Origin: Desmodesmus armatus
Taxonomy: Eukaryota > Chlorophyta > Chlorophyceae > Sphaeropleales > Scenedesmaceae
NCBI GenBank assembly: GCA_007449985.2
Contig: VIIQ02000122.1
Location: 1-64,000 of the forward strand
DNA: 64,000 nucleotides
Direction: 5' to 3'
Shown here: piece by piece, positions 12,904 through 23,403 of the stretch
How positions within the stretch are numbered: position 1 is the first letter of the stretch
How the letters are laid out: every line of letters starts with the position of its first letter
The notes under the pieces: model-generated
Told to the model about the DNA's origin: nothing
Database searches by the model: none
What the model saw: only the letters and a program-made list of their open reading frames with translations
Made by a program: the position numbers and the translations under genes

Positions 12904-14843
12904 GGATATGCGCTGTCCCAGGTTTGGCTTGGTGACTGTGCGGCACATGCCTGGCTGCATGGTGCCATGGCTGCAACGGTTGTACTGCTGCTGCTGCCGC
13001 AGGTGATGCTGCTCTGCTACTGAGGCTGCATGGCTTGCCAGGCTACACCAGAATCACAAGCCAAGCACAGCTAGCACAAAGGTATGGTGACATGTCAAGC
13101 GTTTGCACTGTATCGGAACAATGCACTTCCGACTGGAATGACGTTTGTGGCGGTCCTCAAGCCACAATCATTGGCCAAGGTTCTGCAAGTGGACATAACA
13201 CATACACTGCCCTTTTACGCATCACATCTTACAACGGCAGACAAACACATCGACGGCTTTGCGCATCAACAGTAGCCAGGCAGTACTCCAAGCCACAAGC
13301 ATTGGCGGCTACTCCGTATGCATGTACAAGGCATGTGTCAACCACATAATCCCCAGAATGCCAGACCGCGCATGACCGTATATGTGCGCAACAATCTCGC
13401 TCCTGCCTACATGCACAGCATCAGAACAGACTAGCCCCTGGCCCCTCACAGTGCTTGACATGCATCTGCAGCACAAGCCTGCCTCACCATGCCTGCGGCA
13501 AAAGCCTACGTCACCATGCCCCTGCTGCCGAGCATTGCTGATGCCACGCTACTCAAAGCTTGACATTGACAGCCCCCACCCCCACATGCATACAGCCATA
13601 TGTGGCTGTGCAAACGGTGTTGCTTTTGCAAGGCAGGCCACGTGTGTGATGTATTTGCTTGCACACCATCGCCACGGGCATCAACTCTTGAACCTCTGCT
13701 GCCTATCAACCTGACTAGCTGACAGAGTCAGCAACAACAAGGATGTCATGATGGTACATGCATGGCCAATGGCCCCCCCCCTATGAGCCTTGTGGCCTCC
13801 CGCCAAACCAACCCTGCTACCAGCATCACAGCCAGTGGGGCCACCTTCATGCAACACAGTATACACGTCCTTGATCCAACAGAGTATGCACCTCACGACC
13901 TTGAGCATCAATCTGTCTATGCAACACAGGTTGCGATCCTGCACCTCACGGTGGGATATTTGTGGAGGGTATATATAACAACAACCACAGTATCAAGCCG
14001 ACAAGCCTGCTGATTGCAAGGTAGTACGTACCAAGATGAGGTACTGCAACATGCTCACTGCTGCCAAGCACCAATGTATACTCACGCTCGTGCTTCTACT
14101 AATACAGCCCCCCCCACCACCACCACCACCACACATACATAAAAGTGATCAAGAACCCACCCCTCAAATGCATGCACAACAAAGCAGCAATCTAACAGTT
14201 GTTCATGCAGTCCACCCGCACGTGGCATTGCTGCCATAAAATCAACTGCTCTACATGCCAAGTGACAGTGTTGCACTTGCACACCACACCTGCATAGCCT
14301 CTGGATTGACGACGGCTGCCCCTTGAACAATGCACAAAGGCTGGATGCATCGCAGAATATTGGTACAATCGGCCGGACACCTTGACCCCTATAAGAAGAA
14401 TGAGGACATACATGCATACAGCATGAATAAGAAGTCGGGTACAACTGCAGTACACCGTTGAGGCAAACCAGTCCGCCTGATGCAAAAGCTGCTCTATCAT
14501 ACACTGTGCACAACCAGCAGGGTATAGTACACTGTTTAGTACAAGACACATTGCCCAGGTGTGGCTGCTGCGGCAGGGTTTGGCAGCGTACACCCCATCA
14601 AGATGCTGCATGACCACTTCTCACTCCCACACAAGACCATCTCCTCTCCCTAAAACTGTACAACCATCTCCCCATCCCATACAACGACGTCCCTCTCAAA
14701 GAAAGCACCCTACTCAGGTACCCTGAACACTGCTTGGCATGGTGAAGCTTCACCCCAATCTACTCCTCATCGCCGTGCACAGACATACCCACTGGCCCTT
14801 TGCGGTCAGCATTGCATTGTGCGCTGACAGCGCCTGCGCCCCT

Positions 14844-17800
14844 TCACCATGCCTGCTGCTGCCTGAACGGCTGCTGCGCTTCCTGTGCAAAGCTGTCACG
14901 TACCCCACCTGCCGCAACATCTGACTGCTCAGCCCCCTCCTCTGCATCACCCAAAGGAGCCTCTGCTGCCCCAGCACCACTGACACCCAGCTTCATCAGC
15001 CCCTGAGACACCTTGTCTGCTGCAGCCTTAGCAGCAGTAGCAACAGCATCACCAGCCGCAGCAGCGGCTGTGCTGATGGTGCTGTTGGCGCCAGGAGCGC
15101 CGATGGGCTCGAAGCGTGCAGTGAAGTGGCTGAGCAGCTTTGTGGCGTAGACACGCCGCAGACCAGCGATGGTGTCCCGCTTCTTGTACAGCTGGATGAT
15201 GGCAGCCGCCACGTAGCGCAGGTGGTTGTCAGAGTACACCCTGCGACGAATTTGTTCACAGCAGGGGCAGGGGGGGGGATCAGAGCCCACTCTGTGCATG
15301 CCTTACAGACAGTCAAACACTCAGTTGCATAATGCTCCTGCCACCAGTCAAACACTCAGTTGCATAATGCTCCTGCCACCAGCCTTGAGCCTGCATCCTG
15401 TCCAAGGCCACTGTCGGCAGCGGCAATGACAGAACTGCAGGCATGCACATGCAGCAACACTTGCTGCAAACACTGCAAGGAACACCCTACTGCATCACAC
15501 ATGGCATCATCAAACAGATCATGGTGCTGCATGGCTGTTTGAGATGCGTGTTGCGACTGCCAGGTCAGCCGAGTGCATACTTGCCAGGTCTGCCGAGTGC
15601 ATACTTGCCAGGTCAAAAGTGTATATTTGCTGCCAGGTCAGCAAGTGCATACTTGCTGGGTCAGCCAAGTGCATACCTGCGGGGCAGGGCCAGGCGCAGC
15701 AGCTCCAGCCGAGCAGGGATGAACTCCCCTGTCTCCTCATCAACGTGGCCAAAGCAGGAGCTGCCGATCTCAACACCACGCACACCAGAGACGGCGTACA
15801 GGGCGGCCGTCAGGGCCTGCACAGCAGCGCAGCAGCAGGAAGTTTGCAAACGCACAGATATAAAATGAAAGAAAGCATCACCTACTCATTAGTGTACTGC
15901 AGGGCGCATGGGCATGGCCACCTGAGCATTCAGCATACTCGGGTGGAAGGCCAACTACCCAACAGCAAGACAGATAGACTCAAACCCTTCTTGATGAATC
16001 ACACCCAAACTTGCAACATACAGGGCCTGCCGAAAGCTGCACTGGGCTGCTGCCTGCGAAAGCCCACGCGCCCTTACCTGTGCTGGGAACTGCTCCTGTG
16101 GGATGTGGGGCAGGAAGCGCTTGGCATCCACATACACAGCATGGCCACCTGGGGGCTCCACAATGGGTACACCAGCATCACGCAGCAGGCCTGCCAGCAG
16201 CTCAATCTGCCTGCAGGAGCACAAGCCATGCACAGCGCAGCGCAGCACGACTGAGCATGGGTCATACACAGCCCTCTTGCGACCAGCGCTGCATATGCTG
16301 GCTTACTCAGGCCGGGTGTATACATCATTGGGGTGTCTTGATCAGCATCAACACTGAACATATACAACCGGCTGGCTTTAAAGCAAACTTGCTGCACCAC
16401 AGGACACTGCAAGCAGGGCAGAACCGCTGCCAAGCTCTGTGACTCGCTACATGCCCTCCCTTCTGTGTGTTGGATGTACTGCTAGTACCAGCAGTGTACT
16501 GCCAGTGCCAGCAGTGTACTGGGGAAGAAAATGTTACACGCAGACACATTCGCCACACATCAATGGCATTGCCTGCCAGGGGTGGACCAGCTGAAACACT
16601 AAGGTGGGGAAAAACCCCGATCCCCGTCAGTGGTTTGCACCGCCTGTACTGCCAGTGCCGGCTGTTGGATGTACCAGCAGTAGCGCCTGTCAAGACTCAC
16701 CCGTGCCTGTACACCTGGTAGGCCTCGTCTGTCACCTCCAGCAGGCCCCTAGCCATGGCAATCAGGTCGCGGCAGGCAAGCCCACCATACCTGCGCACAG
16801 GAAAGCAACCAGCGGGGCAGAGCACGACCCAGCGATAAACTCTGAGTGAATGTTCCGCTGTTCAATCATATGGATGAGCCACTCTGTGCTTCAGCTTCCT
16901 CTTTGGGGGACCTCATGCTGGATGCTGTACACCACCACAATGCCTCACAAGCAGTGCCAAGCATGGAATAATTCACGCCTTGCTGGTTGGTTGAGGCTGC
17001 CTGCAAAGCATGCCCCTGGTTGTTGCCACTCACGTGGGGTAGCCCTCGACCACGATGGTGAGGTTGCGCAGCTCCTCATACAGCTTGTCATCATTGCAGC
17101 ACAGCAGGCCACCAACGTTGGCCAGGGCCTCCTTCTTGCCTGCAGATGCAGCACACCATGGGGTTGCAGTTGGGTTGCTGGGGTATGTGATCCACATCAT
17201 AGGGATCGAGATTGTGACGTGCATGCGCAACACCCCCCCCCCCTCAGGTTTTTGCTGGGTCAGCCACACCCAACCTCAAAGCTGCATTCGCTACTCGACA
17301 CAGATCTACTGGCACCTAGCCTTGGGACAGGAACTGGCCAGCACAGCTGGTGCAGGAGCAGGGGCATGGTGGCCGTGGGACAAACTGCGCAGTTGCGCTG
17401 TATACAGTCAGGACGTCCTGCAATGGCCTGGTCTCTGCATCCTGCAAGTCTGCCCAAGCCTCACCTGAGAAGGTGCAGCCGTCAGCGTAGGAGAACAGCT
17501 TGCGTGCAATCTCGCGCAGTGGCATCTTGGAGTAGCCCTGCACAGCAAAGCAAGCAGTCCAACAGTTGTTCAGCAAAGCATGTGTGCACAGGCTGCAAAC
17601 ACTCGGTTCACTATGCAAAGACAAGTATGACAAGTTGGTTGGGGTCCAGGATGCACTAGACACCCTAGCATACATGCTGCTGCGCTGCTGCTTGCTCATT
17701 AAGGTCAAAGTTTTGTGTGTCCATATGCTCAACTGGCAGCAGTATTTAGCGTTCCCATGGAGTCGAAGCTGCCAGTGCTGGTTGGGCTCACCGGCTCCCA

Positions 17801-20694
17801 GCGCTGGATGAACCAGCAGTTCTCAGCAAAGCGTGCAGCGTCAATGAAGAATGGAATGCTGTGGCGACGCGCAATCTCTGACACCTGCAGCACATAACAG
17901 ACACAGCACACACCGGTGTCCTACATAGTTGGCTACCACTGTCAGCCCACACATGTCGTCGATAGCCATACAAACGCACACGCCAAGTCAACCGACACTG
18001 TTGTTGCTGGGGTATTGAAGTGTTTCGACATCAACAGCGCACCGCTGCCTTTTGCAAACCATGTAAATGCTGCTGCTCAGCAACGCTGTGGACCTTGTCA
18101 CCGTCGCTCGCCCCTGCCTGCAAGCAGTTACCCACCTTCTGCACATTCTCCATTGACACAGGCTGCCCTCCTGCACTGTTGTTCGTGACTGTGATCATGA
18201 TAAGTGGCACGTTCTCAACACCCTTCTCAGCAATGAACTCCTCCAGAGCTGCAGTGTCCATGTTGCCCTGCAAGCAGCAGACAGCCAAGTCCTTACAGGA
18301 TCCCAAACATGCAGTGTTGCCGCCAACCAGGACAGCCTCCCTTGCGACATATCCCATGGGCTTGTTGACCGCGAAGACGCTCAATGATACTGCCAGTGTT
18401 ATAACGGTTACAACATGCAGAGCACTCAACACTGCGTGGCACTGTGCTGTGATGAGTCTGCACTATTTGCAACTTTTTAGTCACATCAGCTTTGCCAGTA
18501 CTACTCCAGCACCCTGCATGGATGTCTATGCACCTCCACAGCCACGTCGGCCTGCAAAACGTACCTCCTGTCCCAAAATCAAATCCCACGAAACAGCCTA
18601 CTCCAAAAGACAGCCCACCTTGAACATCACTGACAGCCCGGTGTCATATGCCTCTGGCACTGCCAGGTTGACAGGGTGACCTCCACAGCGCAGGACGTTG
18701 GCCTCCGTAGTGTCAAAGTGTGTGTTGTTGGGGATCCAGCAGCCGGGCTTGGGCGCAACCACTGTGCTGAACAACACATTCTCAGCAGCCCTGTTAGGCA
18801 GCAGGGACACAAACATCCGCATCAGGCATCAAGTGTGGGGTAGAGACAGCGGCATCTCGTGTCAACTTCAGATGGATCGCTGCCAGACAGATGCAATCAT
18901 GTACACAGACTGCAGCATGTTTTGCAGCATGCTCAGAGCTACCTGAACTCCATGCAGTGCCTGCAGCTGTGTGCAGACAGTCAAACTGCTTTTCCCGCCA
19001 ATCAAGCCCAGTCATCATGCTGCATGTGCATGCTCGTCAGGTCAGCACAGATGTCTGCATGACCGCTGCCCACCTGCCCTGGTGCTCTGGCAGCACATGC
19101 TTGAAGCCAAACAAGTCCTGCACCACTCCCTCCAGGGTATAGAAGCTGCTGCTGCCTGCAGCCAACACAACCACAACACCCCATTGTTCTTCCTATACTG
19201 AAGCGGCTGAGCGGGGTAGGTACAATCCACACAAAGCAAGGCTGCAAATGGCTGCTCGGCACATGCTGCAGAGTACTGGATGCTGAACAGGGGAGCACAG
19301 AGACAACCCCATGTGCGGGCATGGCTGCTATGACAGAGGCGGTGGTCCCCAGTAGCTGGTGTGCGCCCACCTGCATATGCCTGCGGTGTGTTGAGCATGC
19401 TGGCCCTGCATATGATACACAACAGTACAGTAAGCTGCAGTGACAACAAGCACTCTAGTTCCTGCAACCCTTGCTTTCGGGCCTGGTGCCATCCAGCACG
19501 CTAACACCACCCCACCACAGCTGCACGCAATGGATGTGTGGTGACAGCATGGCAGCAACGGCAACCCCAAACAGCTGAAGACCGTTCCTATGGGTGGCAG
19601 ACTATGCACTGCCGCCCCTGGCGGCAGCTGCCCCTTCGCTCACCACTGCACGTCACTCATTGCACTGGTGCCGCTGTCTGTCAGCAAGTCGATGAACACC
19701 TGCGACACGATAAAGAGCAAGAAGGCGATGCACGGCATACAACACACATCAACCCGTATTGGTGTGAATGCCACAGCAGACCAGCACCAAGCACCCAACC
19801 AAAACAGATTGACAGGATGGATGGCATGCAGGCAGCTAGATGGCAAGAGCTCCTGCAGTGAAGGCGGCAACAATCTGGCGCTGTTGCTGGCTGCAGCACC
19901 CCTGCACTATGCGAGGCTCTCTGCAGCTGCGGCATCTCTGGCATCTCGCATCGCTAGCGCTCATTAGTGACTTGGCACAGCAGCTGCTGGTGCGTGTCCC
20001 CTCTCTCACGCCCCGTACCTGGTCGCTCCTGAGGCAGAACACGTTGTGCCCAGCCCTCTCAATCAGCGCCTCACGCTTGCCTCGGGGCAGTAACCTAGCA
20101 GGACAGCACAACAAGGTTATCAACGACTTTGATGCTGTGCAGTGTGTGGCTAGCTATCCTTGTCAGCCTGTGTGCACACCGCAGGGCTTGCACACCCCAG
20201 CAGCAACGCCACGAGAAAGCACGGCCCAGAATTTGTGAAGTCATACAGCAAAAGTCACAGCAAAAGTGCAGCGCCCATGTTGCAGTGGTCTTTCAGAGTC
20301 ATGGTCAACACACTGCATTTTCCTGAGGTGCCATAAGCACAGCTCACGTGATGGTCTCTACCATCTTGACCTTGAAGGGCTCAGGAGTAGGCAGGCCATC
20401 CTCATTCAGGGGCGCAGAGGGAGGAGGCTGCAGCTGGCTGATGTTCTGCCTGATCTTCTCCTTGCGCCTGGGGGGCTGAGGCAGATCCCAAGACAGCGTG
20501 CGGTTGAGGGCATCCTCAAGGGTGCCCCTGGTGGTGTGCTCGCTAGCACCTGCAGGGCCCTTTGCTGGTGAGGGCATGATGCCGTTGCTGCTCTTTGCTG
20601 CTGATGGGCTTGTTTGGTCCGAAGAAAACGCTGAAGTAACGTTCTGCACCATCCTGTGGTATTTAACGGTCGTGGAATGTGATAGGTCCTGCAT
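14844..20694 (-). CDS. Tryptophanase (tryptophan indole-lyase), PLP-dependent
   Basis: Cleaves L-tryptophan to indole, pyruvate and ammonia using pyridoxal phosphate. Fourteen exons on the minus strand (20694-20348, 20094-20019, 19699-19644, 19405-19371, 19155-19074, 18790-18619, 18267-18136, 17884-17792, 17537-17465, 17139-17034, 16790-16701, 16210-16078, 15816-15677, 15240-14844) join without any phase conflict to 643 codons. The core begins at [10 protein letters not shown] (about residue 104) and contains [40 protein letters not shown], and [14 protein letters not shown] with the PLP lysine near residue 358. Three positions separate this enzyme from tyrosine phenol-lyase, and all match tryptophanase: Asp in HFDTTEA, Ile in VEIG, His in SHFTARF. 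A ~100-residue N-terminal extension and ~85-residue Ala-rich C-terminal tail are absent from bacterial enzymes. The start is uncertain: Met codons lie at 20694 and 20652, and an upstream exon is possible. Confidence 0.93.
15311..15380. repeat. Perfect 35-bp tandem duplication in tryptophanase intron
   Basis: The unit beginning AGTCAAACACTCAGTTGCAT occurs twice back to back with no visible mismatch (15311-15345 and 15346-15380), inside the last intron of the tryptophanase gene. Confidence 0.9.
15559..15680. repeat. Short imperfect tandem repeat (~24-bp units)
   Basis: Five diverged units of the form GCCAGGTCAGC.AAGTGCATACTT follow one another. The last runs into the donor site of the exon ending at 15677, so the repeat touches coding sequence. 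Confidence 0.85.
16521..16645. repeat. Dispersed ~125-bp repeat, copy 1 (in tryptophanase intron)
   Basis: Starts GGGGAAGAAAATGTTACACG and runs to TGGTTTGCACCGCCT. It is nearly identical to 53783-53906, and its first half matches 57401-57454. All three copies lie in introns of minus-strand genes and in the same orientation. It resembles a short interspersed or MITE-like element, but I see no clear terminal inverted repeats. Confidence 0.85.
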
Positions 20695-21255
20695 GCATAC
20701 ACAGGGTGGTAATGGTGAGAGTGTTCAAACTCTGCCACCTCTGCCACCTCTGATCAGACCATGCAGGCTGTGTGCTGCGCAGAACCTACACAAATGTCAC
20801 ATATTGGTCCCTCAAGCGTGTTGGGCTCCCAGAAAGAAAGGCTGGGACAGCACAGCAAAGACAGGCTGGGACTGATCAACTGTTTTCCATGCATGCAAAA
20901 GCTCTTGGGACGGCTGCAGATGCTAGTTCCTTGTTGTTGAACAATCCAAGATCATCGACACGCACCTTAATCTAGAAGAGGCAGGAAGAAACGCCTGGCT
21001 GTGTCCACGTCAGCGGTTGTGCACGAATGGAAGCTGATCAGGCTTTGTGCTCGATGGTAGTCTAGTCGATGTTGTCCCATCTCATTCACCACCAGCGAGG
21101 CGCTTGATAGGATGGCGTCACCCAAGTTGCGTCACCACATATTCAAATTTCAACTGTCAGGGTGGGCGGTGGGGTCCCCCTTGTGTGAGAAGGGGACAAA
21201 TCCAGGCAGTTTCTTGCCAACTGCAGTCACTCACTCTCTCCTGTCTGTGTTGCAG
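20695..21255. other. Intergenic region between divergent genes
   Basis: Separates the minus-strand tryptophanase start from the first exon I can support in the plus-strand gene at 21256. It probably holds both promoters and the missing first exon(s) of the latter. Candidate ATGs at 20893 and 21027 could not be joined in phase to the 21256 exon. Confidence 0.4.
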
Positions 21256-21738
21256 GTTGCTGCGGTGCCAAGACAGTGGCATTAGCCCTAACCGCCAGCT
21301 GCGCCTGCCTGTACTGGTGGCTGGGGCTCACTTGCAGGTGCGTAGTGAAGGCAAGTGTACCCCGATGCCATGCAACGTTGTGAGTGTGAGGTCTTCAAGC
21401 CTGTGGTTGCCATGAACAAGCCTGTGGCGACTAGACACTATTCAGAATTCCATTCAGCAAGACGCCCTGGCCAACAAGCCTCCTCAGCCCCTGGCTCGCC
21501 CCCTGTGGCATCTGTTGCGGGTCTTATCACTGCCTGTACAACTGCTGCGAAATTGTGCCTGTTGTGCGGTCTCGGCAGGGTGACCGTCTGGTGGTGAATG
21601 TGCAGCACTACCCCCTGCTGCTGCGCTGGGCTGACAGGTACAAGGGCACCCACCCCTCTAAGTACCTCGCAGCTGAGGCCATGCATGGCGGCCTGCAGGA
21701 CTCGGCAGGCCGCGCAGGCCTGCAACATGACAGCAACA

Positions 21739-21770
<32 letters not shown>

Positions 21771-22889
21771 CGTTGCAACACCCACAGCAGCAGTGACAAC
21801 GGGGCCTGTGGTGGCACGTGTGGCAGCAGCAGCAGCAGCAGCCTCAGGCTGTATCGTGGTGGTGAAGCTGCTGGCCTCCTCTCTTGTTGCATAGCAGGTA
21901 GGCTGCTGCAGGAGGGTGACCGCGCAATTGTGCACAGTGTGGGTCAGTGTTGCCATATCTACTGCAGGCTACTTCTGCATGCAAGGGCTCTAGGGCCTTA
22001 CTAAGGCCCACTTCTGGTTCGCTCAGGGCAGCACCAGCAGTCGAGGTACTGTGCCGCACAGAGTGTTGAATGCTCTGCATGACATGGTGTCCTGCTGCAC
22101 GCTTACTGCAATTTTGCAGGGCTGCAGGGTGTGGAAGCATCTGTTCCTTTCTTGCTGCAACAGCAACTGGCAGGCCTCTGGCCCTCAAGCAGCAGCAGCA
22201 GCACTGCCAGACCCAGGTTGATGCAGCTGAGGGTGTTTGCAGTCACAGCAGCACCTGAGCCAACACCAGCGGCAGCTGCAGCAACAGCAGCAACAGCAGC
22301 TGCTGAGCAGGATGTTCAACAGCAGCCTGAAAGCCGGGGCAGCACCACCGGCAAAGCTACTGCGTCTCCTGACTTGCAGCAGCCCACCCCCACCAGTGGC
22401 AAGCTCCCAGATACTCAAGGCAGAGGCCCAACACAGCAGCAACCAGATATGGTATGGGCAGAACTGTGGGTGAAGGGCTTGACCAAACCTGCCCTAAGAG
22501 CAGCTGCTGGGCGAGTTGTGCAGACACAGCAAAACAGCAGCACCAGCAGTACCAGCCCTACTGCACGTCCAGGGGCTAGCGCAGCGGCAGTGCCCGGTCA
22601 GACTTCGCAGCACACTGCTGCTGGTGCATCTAGCAGCCTTGCAGCACCGATGCCGTTGTCAACTGTGGCAAGTAGTTGGTGGCCGCAACGCAGCAGAGAT
22701 GTTGCTGAGCTGCTGCTGCGCTATGGGTTGGCACGGCTTGCTGATCCAGAGGACTGTGAGTGGCTGGGCGCGCGACAGGCGCGCTGGAGGGCCTATGAAA
22801 GGTGGGCAGCACTGGCTGACAGCTGCTGGCTCTGCTGCAGGCAAGAAGTGTTGCACATTTCCTGGGGAGCAATGGTCGTCATGTGCTGA
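21256..22889 (+). CDS. Putative OB-fold/SNase-like protein resembling C3orf33 (5' end missing)
   Basis: Three exons join in phase: 21256-21337, 21579-21897, 22120-22889 (TGA). The order of landmarks is RQLRLPVLVAGAHLQ, GDRLVVNVQHYPLLLRWADR, LQGVEASVPFLLQQQLAG, MVWAELWVKGLTKPAL, and RDVAELLLRYGLARLADPED with a basic/aromatic helix QARWRAYERW. This recalls the staphylococcal-nuclease-like fold of vertebrate C3orf33 proteins, where a helix carrying LLxxGLA follows the barrel. That link is by pattern only. Ser/Gly- and Ala/Gln-rich inserts (about 21730-21850 and 22250-22440) interrupt the domain, as is common in algal proteins. A short 39-nt intron at 22801-22839 is possible; it keeps frame either way. 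The first exon must leave two bases of phase and was not found. No catalytic nuclease residues are evident. Confidence 0.4.
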
Positions 22890-23403
22890 AGGCTTTGAGA
22901 GGCTGGATGTCTATCGACTCCCACTGCTTGCAAGCAGCTAGTAAATTGCTGTGCCTGTGATGCAGGGCGACAAGTCAAGCAGAGCGCCTGAAGCTGGGGG
23001 TGTGGGCTGATGTGGGCAGCAGCTCAGCAGGCTCACAAGGCAGCTTATGGAGAAAGCTGAGAGGTTATGTCGTTGCTGTGTCTCCAAGGCCGCACAACGA
23101 GGATGTTTGATTGGTCTGATCAGCAGTCACTGCACTGAGTGCTGGCAAATTGCCAGCATGGCAGATGAATGGCTCGTCAACAGCATAGATGCGTATGCGT
23201 GGAGCGTTATGAGGGTCCTACTGTGAAACCAGGGCTTGTTGTGCGGAGGTTTGGAAAGTTGACCACGTCACCCTTTGACTGAGACTACCAGGTGCCGTTC
23301 TCATTGTGACTCTGTGGAATCAGCTTGTTTATCACAAGAATGCCACGGTCGCTTATGTGTCCCGCCACCTGGACAAAAGCAGCAAGACCAATGACTTGAA
23401 TTC
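22890..23403. other. Short intergenic region
   Basis: About 510 bases between two same-strand genes. It should contain the 3' UTR of the upstream gene and the promoter of the next. No TGTAA and no other features seen. Confidence 0.4.

Larger units (their letters stand above)
11559..14843. other. UBC12 3' UTR, then intergenic sequence without recognised genes
   Basis: The first ~490 bases are probably the UBC12 3' UTR and begin with a (CAG)n run near 11567-11591. Beyond that I see no convincing exon. A short plus-strand frame at 12557-12751 (64 aa, ending near a GT) has no recognisable features. The region also holds a 21-C homopolymer (12883-12903) and a (CCA)n patch near 14107-14132. The tryptophanase 3' UTR must lie in its right end, but I found no TGTAA for it on the minus strand nearby. 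Confidence 0.45.

Noticed and set aside
14844..20694. Tyrosine phenol-lyase as the identity of the PLP enzyme
   Set aside because: The diagnostic Thr, Arg and Phe of that enzyme are replaced by Asp, Ile and His, which are the tryptophanase residues.
20893..21078. Candidate first exons for the C3orf33-like gene (ATG at 20893 or 21027)
   Set aside because: Neither reaches a GT donor in the phase needed by the exon at 21256.
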